Positions 1-12,437 of a stretch of DNA of 64,000 bases are shown here, one piece after another. A program made the position numbers and the translations under genes. Each line of letters begins with the position of its first letter. Positions within the stretch are counted from its first letter, which is position 1. Origin of the DNA: Boswellia sacra. Taxonomy: Eukaryota > Streptophyta > Magnoliopsida > Sapindales > Burseraceae. The DNA is taken from NCBI GenBank assembly GCA_013180625.2, contig SNVD02014754.1, forward strand, positions 186,001 through 250,000, read 5' to 3'. The notes under the pieces are model-generated. The model was not told where the DNA came from. It worked only from the letters and a program-made list of their open reading frames with translations, and ran no database searches.

Positions 1-416
1 GCACAGATTCGATCATCAGCTTGAGGCTCTACGACGTGTACGGTGAGATGGTTGAGATCCCAAATCTGGAGGCCTGGGGAGGGCTGATGGGTCCCGGCTA
101 CAACTATTTCGAGAGGGGCAATCTTGACATTTTCAGCGGAAGAGGGGAGTGCTTGGGTGCGCCCGTGTGCGCGATGAATCTGACATCGGACGGCTCAGGG
201 CCGCATCACGGATGGTACTGTAACTACGTGGAGGTTACGTCGACTGGGGTCCACACGCCTTGCACTCAACAGAAGTTCACAGTAGAGCAATGGCTGGCAC
301 TCGATACGTCGCCGTATGAGTTGACAGCTATTAGGAATTATTGTCCCGGTTATGATGATGGTCGTGGTGGCTTTGGTGACAGAATGGTAATTAAGTCTTT
401 ATCGTATTCTATGTAA
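1..416 (+). CDS. PLAT-domain stress protein (PLAT1-like), 5'-truncated by window edge
   Basis: The last 137 residues are visible, reading in frame from base 3 to a TAA at 414-416; the signal peptide and first part of the domain lie off the left edge. It closely resembles plant PLAT/LH2 single-domain proteins (Arabidopsis PLAT1-3). Family-diagnostic stretches are TDSIISLRLYD at the edge, then LEAWGGLMGPGYNYFERGNL, DIFSGRGECLGAPVCAMNLT, and EQWLALDTSPYELTAIRNYC. Family members are secreted or ER-associated beta-sandwich proteins of about 180 residues linked to abiotic stress tolerance. Several cysteines (in RGECLG, PVCAMN, WYCNY, TPCTQ, RNYCPG) fit an oxidising compartment. The coding DNA is much richer in G+C than the flanking AT-rich DNA, which supports a real gene. 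It converges tail to tail with the TPR gene about 1 kb downstream. Family assignment is very secure; function is inferred from the family. Confidence 0.95.
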   Translation, partial: TDSIISLRLYDVYGEMVEIPNLEAWGGLMGPGYNYFERGNLDIFSGRGECLGAPVCAMNLTSDGSGPHHGWYCNYVEVTSTGVHTPCTQQKFTVEQWLALDTSPYELTAIRNYCPGYDDGRGGFGDRMVIKSLSYSM

Positions 417-1445
417 TTTCAGAGGGACTTTTATTTGTATTTGTTTCTGATGATATGAATATGAATGATTAATGAGGACTTAACTAAGTTAAAATATTTT
501 GTTTAAAGTAATCATTTTTCACTTGTTTTATCTATTTAAAATTGGATAGTCTTAAAATAAAAAATAAAATTGAGGATATTTTATCATAAATTTTTAATAT
601 AATTTATTTATATAAATTTATGATTTTTGGTATCATTCGATAGGATTAAAAGATAAAAAATTATATTTAATAATATAATTTTGTCAAAATTATCAATTAT
701 TAGGTTGTCCTGGGGTCGTTAATTCGGTGCCAACAAATTATATCATCACGAGGCAACAGATCGTAAAAGGTAATCTCTTATTAGATTGATAATCTCATTA
801 AATTAATAATAATAATTAAATTAATTGAATTAGTTTGAATGTAGGTCTAATAATTAATAAGTTAATTGGTATAATAAGCTAGGTAGATTAAGTCAATGAT
901 ATCAAATACTTTTGCTAAATTTATTTTGTCAAATTTTATACGATAAAATTTCAAAAAAATTCAAATATTGAATTATGTATAATTGGATTGCAGTGGATGT
1001 ATGTTACAATGGCAGCAAATTAAAGTAGGAGAAATTTAAGCTTAAGGTATGAAGACATGTTTTGGTAAGTCATTTGGAATTTTTAAAAGAAATTAGCATC
1101 AAATAAATTAAATAATCCAAAAAATAGGAAAATTACACACTTATATCTATACATGTCGTATCTTTCCTGTGGATTCCAAGTCTAATAGAATTTTGACTTA
1201 ATGACCTGAAAATCACACAGAGAAGCCAATAAAAAGAAAAGGAAAATAAAAAGAAAACTAACACAAAATTAAGATTATAAATATGTACCCACTTTTTTCC
1301 ATTTAAATTACTCTTAATATATTAACAATCTTTGTTTCCTCTTAGAATTTGATCTTCTAAGTTCTTTTCTTAAATTAATCTCATTTTTTTGTGTTTTGGG
1401 CATGGTTTGTATCTTTCTGAAAACTCTCTAACATGCCCTCAGTAA
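417..1445. other. Convergent intergenic spacer
   Basis: About 1 kb of AT-rich DNA between the stop codons of the PLAT gene (+) and the TPR gene (-). It should hold the 3' UTRs and polyadenylation signals of both. I see no open reading frame, RNA gene or convincing transposon. Confidence 0.6.
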
Positions 1446-4400
1446 TCAAGATCCACCCCTTTGTTTCTTGAGCTGTGTTTGGACCTCCTGCAAAGCCTTG
1501 TTCACCTCCTCATCATCTGGTGATTCTCTTTTCAAGACCTCGTAGTCTCGGATTGAAGCTTCATATTTCTCCATCTGCAACCATAGCACCCAATTCATCA
1601 TCACATTCTATACAATTCATCTCTTGGAAGTTACGACATATTCAAGTTGAATGCATATTTCTCCAAATCTCACATTAAATTATGGGTAATCTTAATATTT
1701 GTCGTCAAGTTCTAAAAAATTGTATAAATTATTTCGAAGATAGTGTAAATTCTCTTGAAAACGATGTAAATATTATTAAATACATAAATTTTAAAAGAAG
1801 TTACACAATTTTTGAAGGTTTAATTGTACATATCCTTAAGATACAAGTTAAAATTATTCTTAAATTATTAGCCAAATCTTGAGTCATGTCAAAGTAGTTT
1901 CGAAAACCTTTAAGGGTGTTTGAGAAAATATCCCTCATATAAAAACGTTTGAAACCAAATGTGTTGTGAAAAGGAAAAGGAAGAGTAGTCACCTTGGCAA
2001 AGCAATCGGCTCGTCGTAGTCGGGCCTTGCTGTAATTGGGGCGCACATTGAGGGCAGCATTGCAATCCTCCACAGCCTTCTCATATTGGCCAAGTTTGGA
2101 GCGACATGCAGCGCGATTACACAACAAGACCGAGTTATAAGGGTCGTGATCGAGTCCTTCTCCGTAAGCAACACATGCTTCTGACCATTTTCCTGCTTTG
2201 AAAAGCTCATTCCCATTTGATCGAGCTGTTATTATTGCCTTTGCCTTTCTCATAACCGTGTTCACTTCTCTGTTGTTTGAGTCTAGCCTTGCTGCTTTCT
2301 GTATTGCCTCTGTAGCATCGTCAAACCTGTAACCCCACCGTTACCCCGTTATTTATTAGCAAGATACAAGCACGATGGAAAACGAGAATAAGTTAAATTC
2401 AGATATAAATTTTAATGTGTGTTTGGAGCACGTATTAATACCTTATGCATTATGTAGCAATCATCCAAATACGTGTGATTTTATTATAAAAATATATAGA
2501 AAATAGTAATTAAATAGTTTTAATCATTGAATACCGTTTTCTAAAGATACTATACAATTTATTTATTTTATCAGATTGGATTTGATTTGACTCAACAATT
2601 TATTCATGATGAACAAAAGTCGTTTAAGGGGGCATTTGAATAATGGGGTTGGAGGAGTTTCCAAGTCTTCGAAGACTAGGTTGGATGCCACTTAAAATAC
2701 CTATTTGAATTTAAAAAACAAAAAAAGCAACAAAAACATTTTTGATTTGACCCAACCCCCAATCATTTTAGGAATATTGTTGCTGAAGCTGGTTGATTAG
2801 GTGAATGGTATTCGAGGTTTTTTCAACTTGAGAACTTTATCGTCTTTTTGTTTCCTCTTTTCCAAGCTACAATTCCCCTTTTGAGTTGTTCTCCATCACA
2901 CGATTATTAGTGTAATAATTACTTTGTCTAATAAACACAATTATGCAAAATAAAAAATAAAATAAACATACGCCCCCACCAATGATTAGATTAATTTAAT
3001 CAAGACGAAGTTAGAAAACTAACCTGCCTGCAGCCAAGCTAACCTGAGCTCGAACCACCAACAAATTAGCATTAGCAATAGGGCCAAAAAATTTGGTACA
3101 GTCATCAACTTCGAAATTTGAACCCTTCTTCATTGCTTCATCCGCTTCTTGGTGCCTATGAAGTTTGAGTAGAGCCTCAGCTTGCAATGCATATATCTTT
3201 GTACAAACAAAAATAAATAAACTTGTGTTAGTAAAATGAACTCCGGTATCTGACTCATGAAATTTGTGATCTTGGTGCCCATGAAGTTTGAGTAGAGCCG
3301 CAGCTTGCAATGCATATAACACATCGAAATTAATAAAATGTACAACTGGGTTAATTGAATTTAGGTTGATGGCTGACATACCTGTGGTGCCGAATCAGCT
3401 CCGGCAGAGATAGCGTTGGCAGTCTCTTTGACGAGGCTGCTCCAGTCTCGAAGCCTTTTAAACTCTGTGCACTTGTTGAGAATCATCTGAACATTTTTAG
3501 CTTTAGAAATATCATCACGGTCGGCTTCAGGTCCTGCATGCTTGTAGTGATATATTGCTTTCTCCACTTCTCCTAACCTAATAACACAACAACGTACACT
3601 CAACTGAATTGAAGTTGACGAAGCAGAGACGCGAGATAAAAATAAATGAATTAATTTTTAATTTTCTTACCTGAGATACAAGGTTGCCACACGATTATGA
3701 GCTCTATGATAATGGGGTTCAATGCGGAGTGCTTCTCTGCATTCAAAAACAGCCTCAAGAAGCCTACCCAAAGCTGTCAACGCTGCACTCTTGTTGCTTC
3801 TATAGGAAGCCTTATTTGGATCGATGGAGATAGCTGCATCATACAAAGCCACGGCCTCCGCAAAGTTCCCACTCTTGTAATCTTCATTTCCCATTATTTT
3901 GAGCGTCTCGGGGTCCATTCTTGTCGAAAGAGCCCTGCACAAGGACCCAGGCTGTGCCGCCGGTGCTGCTGTGATAGGCTTGTAATCATCATTTGTTTTC
4001 TTGACAACATTTCCCATTACACTATTTGGGTACTTCCCTTTAGGCGCTGCTGGAGAGTTGTAGTTGTTCCCTTCTTTTGCAGTCTTTGGAAGGAAACTAT
4101 CCATGGCATCATACGCGGCTGTTGTCCCTCCTCCTCCTCCAGTCCTCAGGTTACCTAAATTTTTATAAAGCATGACATTTCCTGAAGAAGCTCGGACAAG
4201 AGAGCCACTTCCTTTGGCCTTTTGGTGATCGGTTATCATTGTTTCAAGCTCACCAGAGATACCCAGTGCTTCCTTTGGCACTCTCCTGCCTTGGCTGACA
4301 TAGCCTTGGCTAGGAGCCATTTTGTTTATTGCTGTTACACCTTCCTCAGGACCTCTCCTTTGTTGTTGTTGTTGTTGTTGTTGATTTGCAGGAGGCTTGG

Positions 4401-4686
4401 AATGATTAGGAGGAGGAGGCTTTGCAACTGCTTTTGCATTTGCATTTGCAGCAGCATTTTCTGATGGTATATTATCTACACCTTCTTCTAAAAAAGTATT
4501 CTCATCCACGCTATTTTTTCTCCTCTTTGAGTTTGGAATGCTTGGCGTTTTAACAAGATCTTTGTTAGTGCTGCCATTTACCATTGGAAGTGAACCTGTT
4601 GAGGTTGTTCTTCTAGGCCAACGTCGCCCAAAAACCGCATTCAATAACCCACAGCCTGACTTCTTGTCTGGCGAGTTCTCTGCCAT
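1446..4686 (-). CDS. TPR protein, TTL-like but lacking thioredoxin domain
   Basis: Five exons on the minus strand join to 615 residues: 3671-4686, 3382-3577, 3024-3196, 1993-2326, 1446-1574, all with GT-AG introns and consistent phase. Residues 1-250 are low complexity, starting MAENSPDKKSGCGLL, with eight glutamines at about 102-109 and an Ala/Asn tract. TPR repeats follow at about 260-350 (NEDYKSGNFAEAVALYDAAI) and about 480-600 (NELFKAGKWSEACVAYGEGL). Arabidopsis TTL1-4 carry a C-terminal thioredoxin-like domain after the last TPR. Here exon 5 ends just after QLKKQRGGS, so that domain is absent, as in the TPR13/TPR14 branch. The likely role is a co-chaperone or scaffold-type TPR adaptor; the partner is unknown. 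A second copy of the start of exon 3 sits in intron 2. TATA-like sequence lies about 105 bp upstream of the ATG. Structure is confident; function is inferred. Confidence 0.9.
3147..3195 (-). repeat. Start of TPR exon 3 (copy 2 of an exonic tandem duplication)
   Basis: These 49 bp encode the first residues of exon 3 (YALQAEALLKLHRHQE). They match 3270-3318, inside the preceding intron, with only two differences. The distance between copies is 123 bp. Confidence 0.85.
3270..3318 (-). repeat. Intronic duplicate of TPR exon 3 start
   Basis: This is a 49-bp copy of the beginning of exon 3, still readable as YALQAAALLKLHGHQ, lying within intron 2. The base before it does not form a good AG acceptor (GTGTTATATG), so it is probably not used. 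It shows a recent local duplication that copied the exon edge and about 70 bp of following sequence. Confidence 0.8.
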
Positions 4687-4788
4687 TCTTTCTCTCTATC
4701 AATACCAAATGCTAGCTGCTGCTCAAATCAACCTCAATCGATTCTTATGCAAACAAAGCCAAAGCATATGTGTGCATGGTCCAAATAC

Positions 4789-4812
4789 ACATATATATAA
4801 TATAATATAATA
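4789..4812 (-). promoter_or_regulatory. TATA-rich core promoter candidate of TPR gene
   Basis: Read on the minus strand, a TATTATATTATATATATG run lies about 105-125 bp upstream of the TPR start codon. That is the expected place for a TATA box with a short leader. Position and composition are the only evidence. Confidence 0.4.
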
Positions 4813-5774
4813 CAAAGAAGAGAAAGTAAATGATACAAAAATTAGGTATATGAAAGAGCACGCAAGTGGGCGATTTGGGATTGAAATAAACAGGCCTGAG
4901 CCCCAGGAGATGAATTCAAATGTCTTCTCCTGGAGTGGCTGTCAACCAACAAGATTATTTATTTGTTCAATTCTCTGTCTTTTAGTAAAAAAGACGATAC
5001 GAGATGTCATTATGAAGGGACTTAAAAAAATTTTTTTGCAGGAAAGAAAAAATAAAAAGAGAAGAACAACTTAACACCAGTTAAGTTGTTTTTAATATTA
5101 AAATTTAATTTGAAAGTGGCAATTAACTTTTGGGCTAATAGCTAATTAGATTCAATAAACTTTTATTTATTTTTTTAATTTTTATTTTCAGAATTTTCCT
5201 TACTTTTTGTGTTGCTTTGTCTTGTGTGGTGCAAATGGGGGAAGCAAGAGACTCGGTCTTTGTTTCAATGAGGATCTCTAGATTTTTAGCAAGGGAATTA
5301 AAGGGAGATTTTTAGCTTTCTTGGCCTTGTCATTCTTTGCTAATCTTTGGTGATTAAGGTTCTGTTACATACAAATATAATTCACTTACAGCCAATAATA
5401 TTACATTAATCACCTTCACAGAGAGGATTGCACGTTTGATGATTATATTGAGGCCACCCATCCACCCACCAAGCCAGCTATGGCCTATATTGTATCAAAC
5501 CGTATCTGCAGATATTGACATGACAAGACCAATTGCCAATTTTAGCAGACATGAAAAATAATGGTTGATAAACTATTATAACTGTGATTAATTTGAAAGT
5601 CAATAAATCTATTATATGTGAAAATAATTAGACAAGCCTAGGATGACTTTTGCTTTCTATATTATAATTTTCAAGAATCTATTTGGATCTTTAGATCAAA
5701 TTAGCGCCCCAACAGAATAATTTGCATAACAAATACTCTATACTAAATTAAATGACTTGTCATTAAAATCAGGA

Positions 5775-6020
5775 AATGGCTTAGGTACAGCAGCTGTACC
5801 CATATAGCCAATATTCATTTTGTATAAAAATCGTAAATTCATGTATAAAAATCGTAAATTTATGTATAAAAGTTGTAAATGAGTATGAGTTGTAAAGTTA
5901 TAAATAAGTATACAAAAGTTGTAAATAAAACTTTTATTTATTCGTTTACGACTTTTATATATCCGTTTACGATTTTTATACAAGTGAATAATTGTTGTAT
6001 GTATACAGCGGATGTACTGT
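5775..6020. mobile_element. Degenerate inverted-repeat element (MITE-like)
   Basis: The two halves are rough inverted copies. GTATAAAAATCGTAAA on the left is mirrored by TTTACGATTTTTATAC on the right, and outer flanks (AGCAGCTGTACCC and ATGTATACAGCGGATGT) are partly complementary. Short direct repeats of the ATCGTAAA unit sit in the left half. No clear target duplication was found. Confidence 0.5.
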
Positions 6021-6693
6021 AGTGCAACTCTTAAAATCAAGAAAATCCCCTATTAAAATGAGAAATTTTTATTTTTATTTTTTAAATATATTAGAGGATA
6101 CCACATTAATCAATGGGTTAATTTTATTTTTTTAATGACTTTCGAAAAGACTAGAGAACAAATTGATGATTTTGAAACTCATTTTTTCATGAGTAATGCT
6201 AATCTTTCAAATTTTTTGTACAAACTCTTGCATATAAATTGATATTACATAAGATGATTAGAGCAATAAATATACAAAATCTATTCATTTAATGAATGAT
6301 GATAAAATGTGAATAAATTAGTACTGCCACATTAGTTTGTATAAATAAGTTGGTATACATAATTTATAAGAATAATACTACTCATTACACTAAGGTCTTT
6401 AATGTGATTAACTCTTTAAAATTAATGTATTTTTGCCTTTTAAAAGTTTCATTCATGTTACCAATAATTTTTTTTGTACCTTTCTACAAATCTTCCTTAA
6501 AAAGAGTATTCATGTTGCCCTTGCCCATTAAACATCACCATAATAATGGAAAAAATTTTCAAACTTGGAATGAGAAAATAGCTATAATAAGCAACCAACA
6601 TGGCAATAGTCAATATAGAAACCATTTATATAAACTTTAGTCGTTATCACGACATTTCCAAATCTTTGAATACTAAAATCAACTTTGTTACAT

Positions 6694-7076
6694 AATTATT
6701 AGGGATAATTCCAATTTGCCCCCTGAGATTAAGCTCAAAAAAAATTGAGGACCTCAGTTTTCTGAAATCTAAGATTGCCCCCTGAGGTTACTGTAGCACC
6801 GTTAGATTTAACGGAAAATATATTAAATAATAACTTAATGCTAATATTAGATTTAATAAAAAATGTATTAAATAATAATTTAACGCTAATAAGCAGTCTA
6901 TAATACACTTTTCTAAATGGTTTGTAAAGCGTTAAGTTACTATTTAATACATTTTCCGTTAAATCTAACGGTACTACAGTAACCTCAAGGGGCAAATTTA
7001 GGTTTCAGAAAACTGAGGTCCTCAATTTTCTTTTCACCTAACCTCAGGGGGCAAATTGAAATTATCCCTAATTATT
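6694..7076. mobile_element. Foldback MITE with about 150-bp inverted arms and 7-bp target duplication
   Basis: The element body is 6701-7069 (369 bp), beginning AGGGATAATTCCAATTTGCC and ending GGCAAATTGAAATTATCCCT. The arms are complementary for about 150 bp each and include a CCGTTAGATTTAACGG block mirrored near 6953-6972. AATTATT flanks both ends directly (6694-6700 and 7070-7076) and is read as the target-site duplication. There is no coding capacity, so it is non-autonomous. The superfamily is unclear. Confidence 0.85.
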
Positions 7077-8649
7077 ATATCAACAACCCCACCACCTGTC
7101 TTTGCTTGTTGATTCGAAATCGATCCTTTGAAATTTTAATCCAATCGCTTCCCTTTTTTTTATTAATATTATTAATGAAATTTTTCTCTTATATCAACTG
7201 TCATGCTCGTGAATAGACTTTGGGTCTGCTTGGCTGTCAAGAAAACGTGGAATTTGTTACCAATGGACACAAAAGGAAAAACAGAAAAAAGGTTCAAAGA
7301 AAGTCACATTTCTAACTTGATTACGAAAAGAGTTGATTAACATTGTGATTATGTTGAAATTAAAGTTGTCATGAAATTGACTAGAAAAAGTATTGAAGTG
7401 GTCAAGGAAATGAGTTGGGTAATTAATATTGGTCAATAGCCGAAAGAAAAGTTGAAGAATACTGTTAGTAGGTAGATGACATTGACTACTCAACACCAAC
7501 TCTAACATCACATTTGGAAATTATAAATAGGTAACCCAAGGTTCCAAGTTAACGTGTATTTGGTACCATTTCTTTCAAATCATTTACTAGAATGTGTTTG
7601 TTATTTTTTATATCATAAATCGTTTTCATTTAAGATAGGGATGTTTATCCTAAAACCTCTAAGGTGTCTTTGATGCATTATATAATATAGGATAAATTTT
7701 TTGATATTGAATTGTATTGGATGGGATGGGATAAGATTGAATATGATAATTCCTTTTTCAAACATTTCAAAAGTTACCAAAGACGTAATTATTAGTCGGT
7801 ACAATCAATTCAAGTAAAGTTTTACAACAGAAGATTTAATACTCCCGTTAACAAATTTGGTCAAGGCACTCTGGCCTTGCCATCAAGTCCTGTACTTGCC
7901 ACTCCCCAGTCCATGATGTTTTGGTTACCGTTTGAAATGCCCAGGTTACAAGAGTTATTGTGGTGAGGTAGAAAAGGATCTTTTGGGTCTGAAACGATAG
8001 TTAGTTTTCTGAAGGAGCCCATAAGTATCCTGATTAAGAGTGATTTTGAGCGGAAACATCAAATACAATTTTGATGTACCAACTAACTAAACTCCATACT
8101 TCCAGGGAATCATCTTCTGTACATGGATCATGGATGGTAACATACCAGTCCTTGAAAACCATTTAAGAAAGTATTAAACCAATAGTTCATAAGAAAACAA
8201 TATATATACGGGTCCGGCTAAGCAATCACAATAACCAAGACAAAGATGAGCAGTTGTTCGCTAGTGAAGATGAAATTATGATCACCTTTTTGAAGAAAAA
8301 TTTTCATTTTCACTGTTAGGTTGAACTTGAATATCTATACAATTAACTGAAATGTTTAGATCAAGTGGTACAACCTGGCTAACAAAATTGATGAGTGCTT
8401 GTTAATGGAATGAAAAATTCCCCTAGATAGTAGCTATGTAGCAGGCCAAGAATCTGCTGGTACTAATTAAAGAAGATAACCGAAACAATATGAAATGTCT
8501 TCTCAAGTAAAAGGACGGCAACTCTCGGTAAGTAAACCTGGTTGAGAAGGAAGAATACTGCACCACAACCTTGATAGTCATAAAACTCATTAAGACATGA
8601 TCTCTGGATTAGGTGGCCCCAAACGGCTTTGCAACTCTAATTTCAACGA

Positions 8650-11600
8650 TTAAGTTGCGGTTCTCTGTAGTTCCTTTAGTATTTCTGCTGCTAATTCTTC
8701 TGCAGTGTACTCGACCCCAAAACATCTCACAACCTCCATGTTCGGATTCATCAAATACCTGCTTGTTTCAACATCAAATTAAATAGGAGCACAAACATTA
8801 CCACTAACAGAATACAGGGAAAGAACAAGGGGGCTTGGGCCTCACATGTTGTGCGAAGACTCAACAAGATAATCATCACCTTCCTCTTCAACCTTCTTGA
8901 AGTAAACACGGTATTCCTGGGCCATCTGCCTTACAGCATTAACCGGTCCCGTCAATCCCATTATTCTTGAATCGAACTCTACAATACTTGAAAGAAAATT
9001 TTGATATGATCAGGTTAGTTAGGAAAACAATTTGAAATATGTAACATTCAAAAATTACTGAAAAAATAAGGAGTCATAAGGCCATCCAGACAGCCAGACG
9101 GACCTTTAAGGTAAGCATGGAGATGTGCAGGTGTATCACGTTGAGGATCAATTGTGACAAAAACGGGTAAAACCTTCATATTATGTTTGGATTCTTACTC
9201 CAAGCAAAAGAAAAATATCAGAAATAAAACCAGAATTAAAAATAATATATCTTGCTAAAGTTAAAGTTACAGACCCAACATATCGACAGCCTTGGCCATC
9301 ATCTGAACTTGTTCAGGTCCAACATCAGGTGATGATGTATAACCAAAGTACAGGAGAACCCAGTTCCCTAAAAAGTTCTTTTCAGTAACTATCTGCTTCT
9401 CTGTATTAATTAGTGTGAATGGACCACCAATTATCGGGCCTTTGACTGTAGCAGAACCATGGTTCTTGCCCTGTCCTGATCCAACACAACATAGAAGAAT
9501 TACAATTAGAAAGTCCTACCATTGAATAAGATATAGTAAACAACCTAAAATCTTTTTCACTCATACATTCAAATAAATGATCATTTAATTTAAACTGAAT
9601 AATACGTAACAGCTCCCCTCAAATACAGGCAGTCTTGAAAGTGAATTCTTAAGTTCAAATCCCAAATCATGCAACTAGAAACTGAAGTTAGATAAACAAC
9701 TATCGCCTAAAAGTTACTTTAACTATTAAGTTTTTTCTTATGACATTAAAGTTCTTCAGAACTCACATTACTTGCCCTAAAACAAAGCATAATTGCAGGT
9801 GTGCACTTGTTCTAAGTAAAATAGAACAAAAGCAAAGGGCACAAAAACTAATTCTCATGTCTAAATGCTAAATTGACAAATGTGAGCTGGTTATTGTGTT
9901 CCACATCAGTAAACTTTTAAGGAACTTTAAAAGAGCTTAATTAGAAAACCCTTACTAACCCAGATGCTTGTGGAGAACTCCGTCCAGGATAATTGAAAAT
10001 TCTTACACATCAAAAGACGCAATGGAGCTTCAGAATAAGTACACTTGAGAACCAAGCATATAAACCTGAATTATATTATTTGGTTTCATCAAGGGAAATA
10101 AGGATTTCATGACAAACATGCATAATCGAGGGCTTCTAGCCATTTGACAACATAAAAAATGCGGCTTACCAACTCTAGAGTGCATATTCTTTGCCCATAC
10201 AGGTGAAAATTCCACAATGCTCAAAGAGGAAGCAATTGATCAAAGAATGGTAGTATTTTTCTGAAAAATTCATTAAATTACACAGTATCCCTAACCCCTA
10301 GGCCCACCTATTGGGACATTAATCCAGCTCTTTACCAATTCTGGACATATTATTATGATTTGCAATGTTCCAAACCCCTATATGTGTACTTTATACTGTA
10401 AAGGTCCACCCGAATAATGGTACATCGTACAAAAAAGAGCATTGTGAGCTTAACAGGTTTTTTTTTTTTTTTTTAACAAAACTAATGTAATAAAATTCCA
10501 CTTCTAAATTTCCAAATATCAAAATAAATTACATTTCACAGGGCATATATTAAAGCCTATTCCAGCCCACTAATCATGAATACAAATGTAATAGTTCCTC
10601 AAAAACTTCCAGCATGTGAGCCAGCACATATGAAAGATGACATAGTCAGAAAAGCACTTAATATTTACCAAGTAAGCCACTTATGAACAAGTAATGTAAA
10701 ATGAATAAGTCCAGTTCATGATTAGATGAACTAAATATAAATGATCGCAGAATCATCACATTTGACAGTGACGCTGAAACAAGTTGTTGAACCGCACAAA
10801 CAAGGGGAGACAAAGAAGAAAATCATTTAAAACGATGCAAACCTAAAGGTTACAACATGCTATCACTAACTTGTCTAATTCCAAATTCCAGACCGTCAAA
10901 AGAATTTACGAAATAATACTCAAAAAATAAAATCAAACCTCTGGGAATAGCTCTCCTCTCATCATTGTAATGAACAAAGGCCGCTAGTCCAGCAAATCCC
11001 AGTAGAGCAGCAGGCTGAAGAGTAAATTAACTATAACTAATAAATAACCAATTAAAAATTTGTTTTAAGTCCAGATAATATCTCTTTCCAAGCAAAACAT
11101 GACAACTGACTTACACAATTGAATGTCTTTCAGAACAGGCACATTGAAATCAAGAAAAGGCACATATCGATAAGAAATGAGAAAGGGCTAAGGTAGCATA
11201 CAATGGCATATACACTCCATGAGGAAGAAGCCTTTGTTTCAACCGGCACTACAGGATCACCACCTCCATTCGCCTTTCCACTACTCCGTCTTGACGATTT
11301 TGTGTAGCTACAAGACTGAAACCTCTTAGATGGACCAAACCTACACCAATTTTGCACAGCACAACACAACCAAGAATAATATTAAATACCAGAACATAAA
11401 AAAACAATAAAATATATTACAAACACAAGTATTTCAAATATGATGCTCCAAAAACTTCCTCAACTGTCCAAGACTAATTTCACACAACTAGAATACATTG
11501 AAACATCAAATCATAAAAAACAAGAAAATCTATCAACAACACAAGTATCTCCAATATGAAGCCACGACTTCTTCAACCATTCAAGATTAATAATCTACCC

Positions 11601-11979
11601 CACTACCAAGAAGGGGCAGAATAGCATCCACCACCACCGCCCAGTCGAAATGGAATAGCAGACATGCATACTCATTAAAGAAAACTTGAGATTACAAAAC
11701 CGGAACCACTGAACAGCATTACTTGTTTTATTCTAAGCAGAGAAATCAATCAATACAAACTCAAAACAGTACTTAGAATAACTACTAACTTTAACCTTTC
11801 TGCGCAAACTCATTTCAAAGAAACAAGAACACAACAAAATCTACACAATCAAACTCTATATTCTGAAACAAATTCGTAAAGAAGGCTAAAGGGTTGCAAG
11901 AGAGCGACCTTGGAGAGTGATTGAAAGGCTGTCTGCAGCGGATTTTGGAGGAGAAGTGGAGAAAGCGAGAAATGGGCAT
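8650..11979 (-). CDS. HCC2: SCO1 homologue 2, mitochondrial (Cys-less SCO protein)
   Basis: Seven exons join to 272 residues, close to the length of Arabidopsis HCC2: 11909-11979, 11202-11340, 10939-11014, 9275-9475, 9104-9193, 8846-8978, 8650-8758, all in phase. The N-terminus MPISRFLHFSSKIRCRQPF is basic and serine-rich, as for mitochondrial import. A membrane segment lies at about 67-85 (PAALLGFAGLAAFVHYNDER), then a thioredoxin-fold SCO domain (GPIIGGPFTL, VTIDPQRDTPAHLHAY, LTGPVNAVRQMAQEYRVYF). In copper-binding SCO proteins the active site is CPxxCP-like. Here residues 141-149 read YTSSPDVGP, so both cysteines are replaced (S144, G148). That is the hallmark of plant HCC2, which acts in redox/copper stress or complex IV biogenesis rather than copper delivery. 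Intron 3 is about 1.46 kb. Identity is very secure. Confidence 0.95.
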
Positions 11980-12437
11980 TGTTCTGTTAACTTTTACCAC
12001 CAAAATCTGTTAATGGGTTTTTCAAGAACGGTTGTTTGATTCAAACCCGGAAGACTCGGGTTGATTTACTACCAAAATTTGCCTTGTTGCCCAAGGATAT
12101 GTATATTCTATTCTTTTTTTCACATTTTATCAAATATATTTATTTTGCTTCAATATTGTATGGCATCAAATTTTTTTCTTAAAAAGATGAATCATCAATT
12201 TTCTTCAATTTTTTAATAATAAAAGAATACTATTACTAAGAACTATGTCAAGTTAGTTATTAATTAAGAAAAATATATTTGTTAAAATTTGGCTTAACAT
12301 CAATAATGAATTTTGTCAATGTTTTTAGCAGTAAATGTTTTGATATAATTCGTTGATTAATAAAGGTTTCTTTTGATGTCATTTGAAAATATTAGGAAGA
12401 AAATTGATTTTTTTTTTAAATCTCATGTGTTTGATAT

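Larger units (their letters stand above)
4813..8649. other. Gene-free interval with MITEs
   Basis: About 3.8 kb between the TPR promoter and the 3' end of HCC2. It holds the foldback MITE at 6701-7069, a degenerate inverted repeat at about 5775-6020, and other AT-rich repeat-like sequence (for example 6220-6345 and 7600-7800). Open frames here are short and look like chance. Confidence 0.6.
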
